A stretch of 64,000 nucleotides of DNA, from assembly GCF_011326755.1 (NCBI RefSeq), contig NZ_JAAOIE010000003.1, positions 348,804-412,803 of the forward strand, written 5' to 3'. Shown here piece after piece: positions 1-7,812 of the stretch. Position 1 is the first letter of the stretch, and each line of letters opens with the position of its first letter. A program made the translations under genes and the position numbers. Origin of the DNA: Cochlodiniinecator piscidefendens (GTDB taxonomy: Bacteria; Pseudomonadota; Alphaproteobacteria; Rhodobacterales; Rhodobacteraceae). The notes below the pieces were generated by a model. It saw only the letters and a list, made by a program, of their open reading frames with translations. It ran no database searches and was not told where the DNA came from.

Positions 1-192
1 GGGGCAGTAATTATCGTGGTCGCAATATACTTTGGCGCAGGTAAGCTTAAGAAGAACTCTCCACTTATCGTGATGAGCGATAAGGAAGCCACAGATATTG
101 AGAGGCGTAAGCTCCGATTAGACGCAACATTTGCGATTGTCGGAACTTTAGTAAATGGCTTTTCAAGTGTGATTGATCTCTTTATTTGTTAG
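1..192 (+). CDS. 3' end of an unrecognised membrane protein (partial)
   Basis: The reading frame is open from the first base and stops with TAG at 190-192, giving the last 63 residues of a protein that begins outside the window. A hydrophobic run near residues 2-13 is followed by a lysine/arginine-rich stretch and a second moderately hydrophobic tail (about residues 44-63), which suggests a small membrane protein. I do not recognise the family. It ends 20 bp before the convergent KTSC gene. The call rests only on the open frame and composition. Confidence 0.45.
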   Translation, partial: GAVIIVVAIYFGAGKLKKNSPLIVMSDKEATDIERRKLRLDATFAIVGTLVNGFSSVIDLFIC

Positions 193-211
193 GTGGCTGT
201 CCAGTTTTCAG

Positions 212-421
212 TCACACTCGAGAGTATCTGAAAACACCTTTCACATTTTGGTGCAAATATCTTCCCGCGGAATCTGCAGTACGCAAACCATCGAAGATGT
301 GTTCTGGAACGTCAAAGTATTGGTAGAGCGAGCCGTCATTAAACTGGATTTGCAGCGTGGACGTATCACTGTCGTAACCGACTGCACTTACATTGCTTGA
401 ACTTACTGAAATCATTTCCAT
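212..421 (-). CDS. KTSC domain-containing protein
   Basis: The 69-residue product is almost entirely one KTSC domain: a VSSSNVSAVGYD start, a central FNDGSLYQYFDVP core and a terminal GVFRYSRV. The biochemical role of KTSC domains is unknown; the domain also occurs fused to lysyl-tRNA synthetases. The ATG at 421 is preceded by GGAG, which lies in the last codons of the HerA gene, and only 4 bp separate the two genes. It is therefore very likely translationally coupled as the last gene of the DUF2130-SIR2-HerA operon. Whether it takes part in the same function is an inference from position. Confidence 0.85.
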   Translation of the reverse strand: MEMISVSSSNVSAVGYDSDTSTLQIQFNDGSLYQYFDVPEHIFDGLRTADSAGRYLHQNVKGVFRYSRV

Positions 422-425
422 AGAA

Positions 426-2303
426 TTACTCCTTAACTATTTTGTCAATTTTTGGATTTTGAGACCGCCAAACTTCGAGAAGTTCGCCGTAATTTGGATT
501 TTCTTCCATCGGAATTCCCCAGCCGCCTGGATGTTGTGTCTCTTCAAGCGAAACCTCATCAAACACAATTGGGTCTTGGCTGTCAGGCCGCTTGTCAACC
601 GGTGGAGCTTCAATGGTGGTTCGCATTGGCAACTTGACGCTTTCGCCTAAAATTATGGCTTCGCCAGTTCTCAAAATAGGTAACATTCCCGTTAATCCGT
701 CTAAATTATCAGACATAGCGGAGGACACTTGTGACCGATCTGTTGCGTTTGCCAAACGCAATGCAAAAAATGTCCCACATTGTGAAAGTACCGTCGGATC
801 GATTTCGGAGGGGCGTTGGCTAACGATCATTGCACCGATACCGTATTTTCGACCTTCCTTGACAATTCTTTGCACGATTTGTGACGCTGTTGATTGGTCT
901 TGGTGGTTTAGATAAATGTGGGCTTCTTCCATTACGATTAGGAGAGGTCTAAATCGTCCACCCTGAGATAAATCACGCGACCAGAAAACAGCATCATACA
1001 GTAGGCGCAGCAAAACTCCGATAGTTGTTCTCAGTGTGTCAGACGGAACTCCCGACAAGTCTAGTATGGAAATTGGGTTGTCGCTTCCAATCCAACTTTT
1101 CAGCAGCTCATCTAGATCGGCGTCAGTTTTCCCATCGGCGTCAGCGAGAAATTGGTCAGGGCGGAAAATGTAGTCATACTTAGGAATCCTCAACTTCGTG
1201 CCCAGCAGCTGTACTTGTTTGCCGATATTCAGAGAGTCTGGAATGTACCCGATTTTGTCCGCGCCTGCTGCCGTGACAATATTTTTGAACTTCGGCGGTA
1301 TTCCTTTGGAAGCATCCCCTTTTAACTCTTTGCCTTCACCATCAACATCGAAGGCCAGATTGTCTTTAGGGTCACCTTCTCCACCTCGATAGTATGTGGC
1401 AAACGTATCGATAAATAGCTCATACCACAAATCATGCAGACTGAATGGAATTGGAGAATCCACACTCAATGTGTCTTCGGTAACGCCCTTCTTGGGGTTT
1501 GCTCTTAAGGAATCCAGTTTGTACTTGTGAACCCTCTCCATGACCACATTGCGGTCTTTTTCACTGTTAAATTCACCAAAGGCGACTTTTGACAATTCGT
1601 CAAAACTCAAAGCCCAGTATGGTATCAGAAGCTTTTGAACTTTTTCGCCTGTTGCCTTTGCTGGTGCGATTTTGAAGACATTGGATTTGTCACCCAATGC
1701 ACGGCCATACTCACCATGCAGATCAAGCATGATTATACGGGCTGAAGGGTAATTGTCTTGGTTAGACAATGCATTCATCAAGCTGGCGACAGTCGTAGAT
1801 TTGCCTGAACCCGTAGTTCCCAAAACTGCTGAATGTCGAGTGATCAATTTATTTACATCGACAAGTGCTGGAATGGATTCTGCATTTGAAATGTGCCCGA
1901 GTTTTACAAAGTACGGTTTGTCTGGTTGCCCATAGATATCTTTGAGTTCTTTCTCTGAAACGAGGTGAACAGGATCGCCGATTGTGGGGTATTGTGACAA
2001 CCCTCTTTGGAATACGCCGTTACGCGGCCCTTCACCGATTAACTGTACGGTCATCCAGCGACTACTTGTTTCGGTGTTATCTGATCTCGAAGCTGGTGCG
2101 GCACTAGCGCCAACTTTGCTTATTATTCCGAACAGATTATCGAACCCGATAGGAATGCGAACGAAGCTGCCAACCTGACCCGCTCTGTACCCTTGCCCGT
2201 CAATGTATACGAAACCTGTTAAAGATTTGGACGACATTTCTATGCGGACCGTGGTGCCACTTACATCTTGAACTTCTCCTAAGTAGCTTTCATCAGTTTG
2301 CAT
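426..2303 (-). CDS. HerA-type ATP-binding protein (DUF87), SIR2-HerA defence partner
   Basis: This is a 625-residue hexameric-translocase-type ATPase of the HerA/FtsK superfamily. An N-terminal HAS-barrel-like region is followed by Walker A GTTGSGKST (about residues 162-170), Walker B with acidic residues in LLIVMEEAH, and the HerA signature EGRKYGIGAMIVSQRPSE. A longer form from TTG at 2315 is possible, but ATG at 2303 has GGAG six bases upstream and is preferred. That start overlaps the end of the SIR2 gene by 11 bp, indicating co-translation. SIR2-HerA pairs are established anti-phage systems in which the two proteins assemble together and deplete NAD or cut nucleic acid on infection. This pair being active is an inference. 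Confidence 0.9.
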   Translation of the reverse strand: MQTDESYLGEVQDVSGTTVRIEMSSKSLTGFVYIDGQGYRAGQVGSFVRIPIGFDNLFGIISKVGASAAPASRSDNTETSSRWMTVQLIGEGPRNGVFQRGLSQYPTIGDPVHLVSEKELKDIYGQPDKPYFVKLGHISNAESIPALVDVNKLITRHSAVLGTTGSGKSTTVASLMNALSNQDNYPSARIIMLDLHGEYGRALGDKSNVFKIAPAKATGEKVQKLLIPYWALSFDELSKVAFGEFNSEKDRNVVMERVHKYKLDSLRANPKKGVTEDTLSVDSPIPFSLHDLWYELFIDTFATYYRGGEGDPKDNLAFDVDGEGKELKGDASKGIPPKFKNIVTAAGADKIGYIPDSLNIGKQVQLLGTKLRIPKYDYIFRPDQFLADADGKTDADLDELLKSWIGSDNPISILDLSGVPSDTLRTTIGVLLRLLYDAVFWSRDLSQGGRFRPLLIVMEEAHIYLNHQDQSTASQIVQRIVKEGRKYGIGAMIVSQRPSEIDPTVLSQCGTFFALRLANATDRSQVSSAMSDNLDGLTGMLPILRTGEAIILGESVKLPMRTTIEAPPVDKRPDSQDPIVFDEVSLEETQHPGGWGIPMEENPNYGELLEVWRSQNPKIDKIVKE

Positions 2304-3522
2304 TGATTTCTCCAAGATCAGAGCCGATCAAGTTTTTTAGGAACCGCGTCAATTCGGAAAAGTTCCCAAGTTGAACTTCTTGCCGTGTAGCCCCAGCTTC
2401 GTCTTCCAGTGTGATATTGTGAACAAACTCGCGAAGGTCTCTGTCGACGTCATCAGGATTTTGAAGCACTTTCCAATCGCACAGGTTTGTCCCAATGATA
2501 GCTTTGTCGTATGTCCAAACGTTTAGATTGTGTTGCCTCTTAGCTAGGCTATAGGCATTGGGGTAACGCTCTCCAACACCAACATCGTCCTCTGAGAAAT
2601 CGTAGGTACCGAATTGCAGTGCAAGAACCATTCCCGTTGGGTTGGCCTTCAAGGCGTTCAAAATGGCATCATTCAAGTGCCCGTCATTAAACGAATAGCC
2701 TGATAAGATCAGGAACGATGATTTCCTTCTAATGAACTTGTTTAGCTGATCGATCAAAGCAAGATAGGGCATCTTTCTGCTCTCTTCATACTTCAAATGC
2801 GATGGATATATCAGGTGGGAATTAGACTCATGCACTGAAGAAGATCGGAAGACTCTTTTGCTTTCCTCCACTGTTTCTTGATGCCAGTTTATCGAGCCGT
2901 GTATCTTCCAGAGGCGCGTCCAATGATTGGGAATCATGTCATCTTCAACTGCGCGCAGGTCAAAAAACGATTTCTTTGCTCCAACGAAACCGTCGAAATA
3001 TGGCACTTCGTAGTCTTCGAGCGCCTGCTCCATTAAGAGGTCGTAATTGGTTGTAAAAATTTCAATCGCTACCTTGCGATCAATGGACCTAATCCAGCTA
3101 CACATCTGGTGGTAAGGCGTCTCGTTCGAAGGCAATGGCACATCAAGCACTGAAACAATTTCATCGCATATACTTTGCTCCAAAGCCATCAAATCGGTTT
3201 CGGAAAATCCACGCACGTCACCTCCTTTGGCGACAGATCGCAGACCTCTTAAAAAGCTAAGTATGTCTTCTACATTTTCGACGTTCTTCTCGGCTTTTCC
3301 CAATTCCGAAAGAAGTAAATCGTATTTTTCGGTGCCACCCAGCTTGTCGGTGATTTTCTTTGTCAGAGCGGCAACATCGGGAATAAGCGGCCACTGTCCA
3401 TCAGGCATGTCTACGGCCAGTGGGCAACCTGCCGACACGAAGAAACCTATGGCTTCTCCATCCTGAGAAAGCGATTGCCTTAGGTATTTTAAGTGCCTGT
3501 ATGGATCGTGAAAACTAGTCAA
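2293..3522 (-). CDS. SIR2-family NAD-binding/NADase protein of a SIR2-HerA system
   Basis: The 409-residue product carries the SIR2 Rossmann landmarks: a glycine-containing IGFFVSAGCPLAV segment (residues 25-37), IFTTNYD (155-161), the putative catalytic histidine in KIHGSINW (His208), and GYSFNDGHLND (275-285), typical of SIR2-like defence proteins. Such proteins usually hydrolyse NAD+ when triggered. Translation starts at TTG 3522, supported by AGGAG about seven bases upstream inside the short gap after the DUF2130 gene. The nucleotide-binding glycine motif is GFFVSAGCP rather than the classical GAGAS form, a deviation common in divergent SIR2 proteins. Confidence 0.88.
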   Translation of the reverse strand: MTSFHDPYRHLKYLRQSLSQDGEAIGFFVSAGCPLAVDMPDGQWPLIPDVAALTKKITDKLGGTEKYDLLLSELGKAEKNVENVEDILSFLRGLRSVAKGGDVRGFSETDLMALEQSICDEIVSVLDVPLPSNETPYHQMCSWIRSIDRKVAIEIFTTNYDLLMEQALEDYEVPYFDGFVGAKKSFFDLRAVEDDMIPNHWTRLWKIHGSINWHQETVEESKRVFRSSSVHESNSHLIYPSHLKYEESRKMPYLALIDQLNKFIRRKSSFLILSGYSFNDGHLNDAILNALKANPTGMVLALQFGTYDFSEDDVGVGERYPNAYSLAKRQHNLNVWTYDKAIIGTNLCDWKVLQNPDDVDRDLREFVHNITLEDEAGATRQEVQLGNFSELTRFLKNLIGSDLGEINAN

Positions 3523-3536
3523 AATATTCTCCTGCG

Positions 3537-4784
3537 TTAATCATCTTCGCCCGCCTCAAGTAGAGGTAGCTCTAAACCTTCAATCTCTTGTATCGCTTGA
3601 CCTGCGATGCCTTGTAGGTCGCCATACATGCCCACGGTGCTCTCAATGACGCTTTGGATTTGCGTTTCGCGCTTTGCCCACAAACGTGTCATGGCTTTTC
3701 GCTCACGGTCTAAATCTGCTTGCATGTCGGTGAATTTTTCTACGATTGCTTCGACACGATGCCTGAAACGTGGACCCGTCAAATAGTCGTAAACCAGTTC
3801 CATCTTAGTTTCTTGCCCTTCGCCAGCCTGTTTGCTTAAAGCAACTTCAATCAGCGTTTGGCGCAGCGCCATAGCGAGCCCAATGCCAAAACGGGGAGCA
3901 GAAACCCAAACACCATCAATGTTACCAAACGTCTCAATATCCTTTGGTAATGCACGCGACACTAAGATCGAAATCTCTGCCTTTGCGTTTCGCTGATCAT
4001 TTCGCAGTTTTGAGAGCCAGCCATCGCTCCAGTTTTTTGTTCTCTTAGACTCCCACAAAATTGCCCCCGACCGAAGACCATTTGGTGCTATGACATGTTG
4101 AAGGACATCACCTCCGAATTCACCTTTTGGGACAGGTTCAACTGAGTCATGTGGAAATTTTGAAACAAGCTCAAGCTCAAGTTCAAGCTCCATCACTTCG
4201 CCTTGCAACTGTTGCGAACCTTGTTCGGATTTTCGTCTAAGCTCTTCTATCTGCCGCTGCATCGAAAGAATTTGTTCTTCCTTCTCGGACACTTTGAGTT
4301 TTAGCTCACCCTCAATCTCAGTTTTGGTTTTCTCTCGAACCTCTGCGATAGATTGTTGAACGCGTTTCTCCACTGTCAGTTCAAGCTCACGCCTCTGTTC
4401 ATCAAGAAGTCGTTCCTTTTTTATAAGGTCAGCTTGAGCTTTTTGCGCTTCACCGAGTTTTACGTTGCTTTGTTTTAATACTTCTTCGAGTTCCTTAACG
4501 GCATTTGATTTGGCTTCTAACTCAGAAGCAGAAATTGCCTGCGCCTTCCTTTTCTCTTCAGTTGCAATTTTTTCCCTCTCAGCTTTCAGCTGATTTTCAA
4601 GCTTGTGATCCAATTCCCTTTCTTTGCTCTTTATGGCTTCTTCTCGGGTCTGTATTTTTAGCTTTTGTTCTCTCAGCTTGCCTTCGTACTCTTCCCGAGT
4701 GGCTTCCAGTAACGGGCCAGCAAGTGAATCTGTAAGCTTAATTTCAGTGCCACAATTTGGGCATTCCAGTATTGGTTCCTGCAT
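3537..4784 (-). CDS. DUF2130 family coiled-coil protein with PD-(D/E)XK-like nuclease core
   Basis: The 415-residue protein starts with a small CPNCG zinc-type motif (residues 8-12). A long charged coiled coil follows (about 25-205), then the DUF2130 core. Within the core, Asp226 in GGDVLQH and Glu245-Ser-Lys247 in LWESKRTKNW have the D...ExK spacing of PD-(D/E)XK nucleases, followed by LRNDQ. The family is RmuC-like in architecture, but its substrate is not established. The ATG at 4784 has a strong GGGAGG site. It is the first gene of the leftward operon and ends 14 bp before the SIR2 gene. A nuclease role in the SIR2-HerA system is inferred from linkage and motifs. Confidence 0.85.
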   Translation of the reverse strand: MQEPILECPNCGTEIKLTDSLAGPLLEATREEYEGKLREQKLKIQTREEAIKSKERELDHKLENQLKAEREKIATEEKRKAQAISASELEAKSNAVKELEEVLKQSNVKLGEAQKAQADLIKKERLLDEQRRELELTVEKRVQQSIAEVREKTKTEIEGELKLKVSEKEEQILSMQRQIEELRRKSEQGSQQLQGEVMELELELELVSKFPHDSVEPVPKGEFGGDVLQHVIAPNGLRSGAILWESKRTKNWSDGWLSKLRNDQRNAKAEISILVSRALPKDIETFGNIDGVWVSAPRFGIGLAMALRQTLIEVALSKQAGEGQETKMELVYDYLTGPRFRHRVEAIVEKFTDMQADLDRERKAMTRLWAKRETQIQSVIESTVGMYGDLQGIAGQAIQEIEGLELPLLEAGEDD

Positions 4785-4995
4785 GGGCGCCTCCCTAAAT
4801 TATTAAGCAAATACAATCTCTTTACTCTAAATGCCGACAAGATACTTGGGATGAAAATTGCAATCAATGATTGAGATCAAATTCTCCACAGATTATTCCT
4901 GCTTGTAGGACTCGATTGTATACTGCTGACATGGCCGTGAGCTGCAAGTTTAACATGATGTTCGAAGAAATGAAGCACTGGCAGAGGAGGCACGT

Positions 4996-5931
4996 GTGGC
5001 TGACGACATTTTGATCGAAGTAGTCAGCTGCTTACAAGGCACCGCTGAGAGTACCTTTCAACTCGCCTACGCGGATGACCCATACCTTTGGGCAAGTGTC
5101 CGTAAAAGTGGTCAAACCATCCATGTCTCTATCGGTGAAAGACAAATTGATACCGTTTCTGACCTTTGGGCTGAATTCGTACGCTTGTATCCTTTAGATT
5201 TTGTCGGGCGAGATTTGAAAAATCTCACAGCAACATCGCTTTCTTGGATAGTCTTACATGAGCTCCAGCATGCCGAACTAGGGCATTTCGAAGTCCTTGA
5301 ATTTAATCCAAGTTTAAATTTGGTCTCGCGATTTCATCCAAAAACACAGTTTCCACCAGCCATATTTTGTCGACCTGACGGAACAACTTTGCAGTGCCTT
5401 GAGTTACAAGCTGACCATGATGCGATTGATACCATGTTGGACATCTATTCGTCGACAAGCTGGGCAGGGCTGCGAAGAAAGATCACCAGTATAATCGTTG
5501 TGATGGTTCTAATCGAGAGCATTGACGAACAGAACGGGTTTGAACATTCCACGCATCCCAAAGCAGTAACGCGCATATTTCAATTACTCGGTCATGTTGT
5601 CGAGATGTGGTCAATTCCTGCCAATGCGAAGACCAAGGCACGTGGCGAACTGTCTATCCTTGAAGACGAGCTACCCTCTCACGAGGAAAAGCTGGCGTTC
5701 AGCAAAAAGGTGATCCTGCCTGCTTTTTGGGATGCTGTAGCGCTTGCTGAGGTTGCGGGGGCAAAATCTATTGTTGCTGACCTCGGATCGCCTGAAGTTT
5801 TCTTCGAAGATATTGGTCGCGCCAAATTGGGGCAATGGGATGAACTTGTGACTGTCGGTGCGAAACAGTGGGCAGAATTGAAAGAGTTGAACGCATCAGT
5901 ATTGGAAAGTCTCGGTCATTCATCAATCTGA
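4996..5931 (+). CDS. HExxH metalloprotease-like protein, resembling phage-exclusion protease Lit
   Basis: The 311-residue protein contains an HELQH zinc-protease motif (residues 88-92) and a downstream ELQADHDA segment (136-143) that would supply the third zinc ligand. This arrangement fits gluzincin-type peptidases and, given length and island context, most resembles Lit (peptidase U49), which aborts T4 infection by cleaving EF-Tu. The family assignment is tentative because I cannot align it. The start is GTG at 4996 behind a strong GAGGAGG. It is divergent from the DUF2130-SIR2-HerA operon and overlaps the convergent HEPN gene by 16 bp at the 3' end. Confidence 0.6.
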   Translation: MADDILIEVVSCLQGTAESTFQLAYADDPYLWASVRKSGQTIHVSIGERQIDTVSDLWAEFVRLYPLDFVGRDLKNLTATSLSWIVLHELQHAELGHFEVLEFNPSLNLVSRFHPKTQFPPAIFCRPDGTTLQCLELQADHDAIDTMLDIYSSTSWAGLRRKITSIIVVMVLIESIDEQNGFEHSTHPKAVTRIFQLLGHVVEMWSIPANAKTKARGELSILEDELPSHEEKLAFSKKVILPAFWDAVALAEVAGAKSIVADLGSPEVFFEDIGRAKLGQWDELVTVGAKQWAELKELNASVLESLGHSSI

Positions 5932-6464
5932 GCTCTTACCTTGTGCCTTGCATGGTTTCGACAGTTGATGAACAGCGCCTCTACCAATTCTTTGGTGATA
6001 TCTAATTGGCTCAACGCATCATTGGGGCCTAACAAAAACGCACCATCCTTGTGGCTGACTGAATTACGTAGCTGGCGCGATGCATCCCAGCGATTAGCGG
6101 CGGCGATATCGGTCAAGCCTTCTTCAGAAGCCCACTTTTGCAGATCAACATATCTTTTCTTAGTGAGGCCGTTTGGTGGTTCTGCTTCTTTGATTGCTTC
6201 GCGGAACGCGCTTTCGCCGAAGCGGAAAAGTTCCTCCATTCCCAGCGTGAAGAGAGGATAGTGATAACAACCGTAGACCATGCTTGCCTGAGCGCGATCA
6301 AACATTTCAGCTAAAAACGGAGGCAGATCGATATCAAGGGATACATCCAATATCATTTTGACCCAATCCTCAGTTGAGTGAGAATACGGGCCGATTCCAT
6401 TGACGCTCCAGCCGTCTAGGCGAGTGTCTCGTTCAAGGTGATTTTCTAATGTCAGTTTGGTCAA
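5916..6464 (-). CDS. HEPN-like protein with Rx4H motif (putative RNase or toxin)
   Basis: The 182-residue, mostly helical protein has RNSVSH at residues 133-138, matching the Rx4-6H catalytic signature of HEPN ribonucleases, in the usual place late in the helical bundle. HEPN proteins often act as RNA-cutting toxins in defence. The only plausible start is TTG at 6464, with GGGA about eight bases upstream; no upstream in-frame ATG is seen. No antitoxin-like partner such as a MNT nucleotidyltransferase is adjacent. Its last codons overlap those of the Lit-like gene. The HEPN call rests on this motif and helical pattern. Confidence 0.55.
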   Translation of the reverse strand: MTKLTLENHLERDTRLDGWSVNGIGPYSHSTEDWVKMILDVSLDIDLPPFLAEMFDRAQASMVYGCYHYPLFTLGMEELFRFGESAFREAIKEAEPPNGLTKKRYVDLQKWASEEGLTDIAAANRWDASRQLRNSVSHKDGAFLLGPNDALSQLDITKELVEALFINCRNHARHKVRAQIDE

Positions 6465-6545
6465 ATCTGTTTTCCCAATATAGGCGTGAGATCAAGGGTT
6501 TGATCAATGATATTGAAAGTTACAGATTCGAAGCACATCATCAAA

Positions 6546-7265
6546 TCATATACTTATTTGCACACCTAAATGATGCACTCTAACGTCCCTGATTGTTAGA
6601 GGCGGCTGTGTGACTGTTGGTAACTTTGATTGGTCTTCTGTTACCGCGACAATGAACCGATGTTGCCCAATATCACTCCTCTCGACTAGCTTTTCTGGTT
6701 CTCCCGTTTCATCGATTGGCAGGAACTGTTTGCCGCGATTGATCGTAGTCAGGAATTCTCCGTTCAAACCCAATGGCATTGGGTGCATCGTGCCTTCGTA
6801 CATCTGAAACGCTACGGCATAACCTGCGATATCACTGTCCAAGTGGAAGCAGAACTCTTCGCCCAACTTTAATATTTCGTCGGGTTTCGGTTGGTCTCGT
6901 TTGCGCTGCACCAGCCCCATCGATTTGTCGAACCGTGCGATACGCAATTTGCCGTGGATGGCATGATTGGTTAGATAATCATCCCATGCGTTTGTATGCA
7001 GTTTGGGAAATAACTTGGGATCAACTGCATGTGCCGTCTCGAGATGGTTTTTTGCAATCCAAGCGTGGATCAGCTTGGCTTTGGGGCGTCCAATGGCTCC
7101 GCTGCGAAAGTTAGATAGATAGTCTGTGCCAACCATCAATTTATGACCGAAGGCCTGCTCCATAATGGCTTCCACGCTCATGTCGGTGGAGTCTGCGACA
7201 ACACGGGCGACGTGATAAAGGGCGGCACGATCGGCTTTGGTAGCTGTCTTCCAATTGTTATCCAC
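6546..7265 (-). CDS. Unrecognised island protein with DUF4384-like C-terminal domain
   Basis: The 239-residue product starts at GTG 7265 with AAGGA eight bases upstream. The N-terminal half (about 1-120) is helical and charged without a motif I can name. The C-terminal half reads like a DUF4384 beta-sandwich: LGEEFCFHLDSDIAGYAVAF, then MHPMPLG.NGEF and a GQHRFIVAVTED strand. DUF4384 domains often accompany signalling or defence proteins, but their function is unclear. It lies 80 bp upstream of the HEPN gene on the same strand and may be co-transcribed with it. Confidence 0.5.
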   Translation of the reverse strand: MDNNWKTATKADRAALYHVARVVADSTDMSVEAIMEQAFGHKLMVGTDYLSNFRSGAIGRPKAKLIHAWIAKNHLETAHAVDPKLFPKLHTNAWDDYLTNHAIHGKLRIARFDKSMGLVQRKRDQPKPDEILKLGEEFCFHLDSDIAGYAVAFQMYEGTMHPMPLGLNGEFLTTINRGKQFLPIDETGEPEKLVERSDIGQHRFIVAVTEDQSKLPTVTQPPLTIRDVRVHHLGVQISI

Positions 7266-7479
7266 ATCAAAATCCTTGCCTCAAAGCTACCCGATTTTAC
7301 CCGCAGGCTACGGCCATTGCAGTGGTATTTTAGGATATCCAGATTTCAAAGCCAGAAAATTCACGCTTTGGGTCTTAGGAATATTATCCTATAATGTTCC
7401 ACTTACGTTCTCTCGCAATGAGAGGCGACAAAGGAGACCCCCAACCAGAGAAACGCCAAGAGGCAGAAAGAGACAGGCC

Positions 7480-7812
7480 ATGACCGACATTCCCCCAGAG
7501 TTTAATCCCGAAACGGCCCCGCCTAGCCTGACGATTGATTGGGACGCCTATCTGCCATTCTTCGAAGATGAAGATATCTCAGATGAAGACAAGCGCGAGT
7601 TAATCGAGGCGCTATGGTCGATTGTCGTCAACTTTGTTGATCTCGGCTTTGGTGTTCACCCTCTCCAGCAGGCTTGTGGAAAAGACATCTCTTTGGCTGA
7701 AGTGCCGATCCGAGATGTGCTAAACTTGGACAATACAACATCAGAATTCGAACAGGCATCAGCCCCACATCGCGATGGGTCGAGTGAAAGGAATCCGCAT
7801 GCGTCAGAATAG
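7480..7812 (+). CDS. Small acidic protein preceding the serine recombinase
   Basis: From ATG 7480 the product is 110 residues. It is proline-rich at its start and strongly acidic in FFEDEDISDEDKRE, followed by a hydrophobic helix (ALWSIVVNFVDLGFGV). A longer in-frame opening exists upstream, but its translation (RRQRRPPTRETPRGRKR) looks non-coding, so this start is preferred, although no strong ribosome site precedes it. Its 3' end overlaps the recombinase start by 14 bp, so the two are probably co-expressed. I do not recognise a named domain; a recombinase accessory role is possible. Confidence 0.65.
   Translation: MTDIPPEFNPETAPPSLTIDWDAYLPFFEDEDISDEDKRELIEALWSIVVNFVDLGFGVHPLQQACGKDISLAEVPIRDVLNLDNTTSEFEQASAPHRDGSSERNPHASE

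Noticed and set aside
7237-7479. Upstream part of the small acidic protein frame
   Set aside because: The translation is unlike the rest of the protein and lies in the divergent promoter area; ATG 7480 gives a plausible N-terminus.
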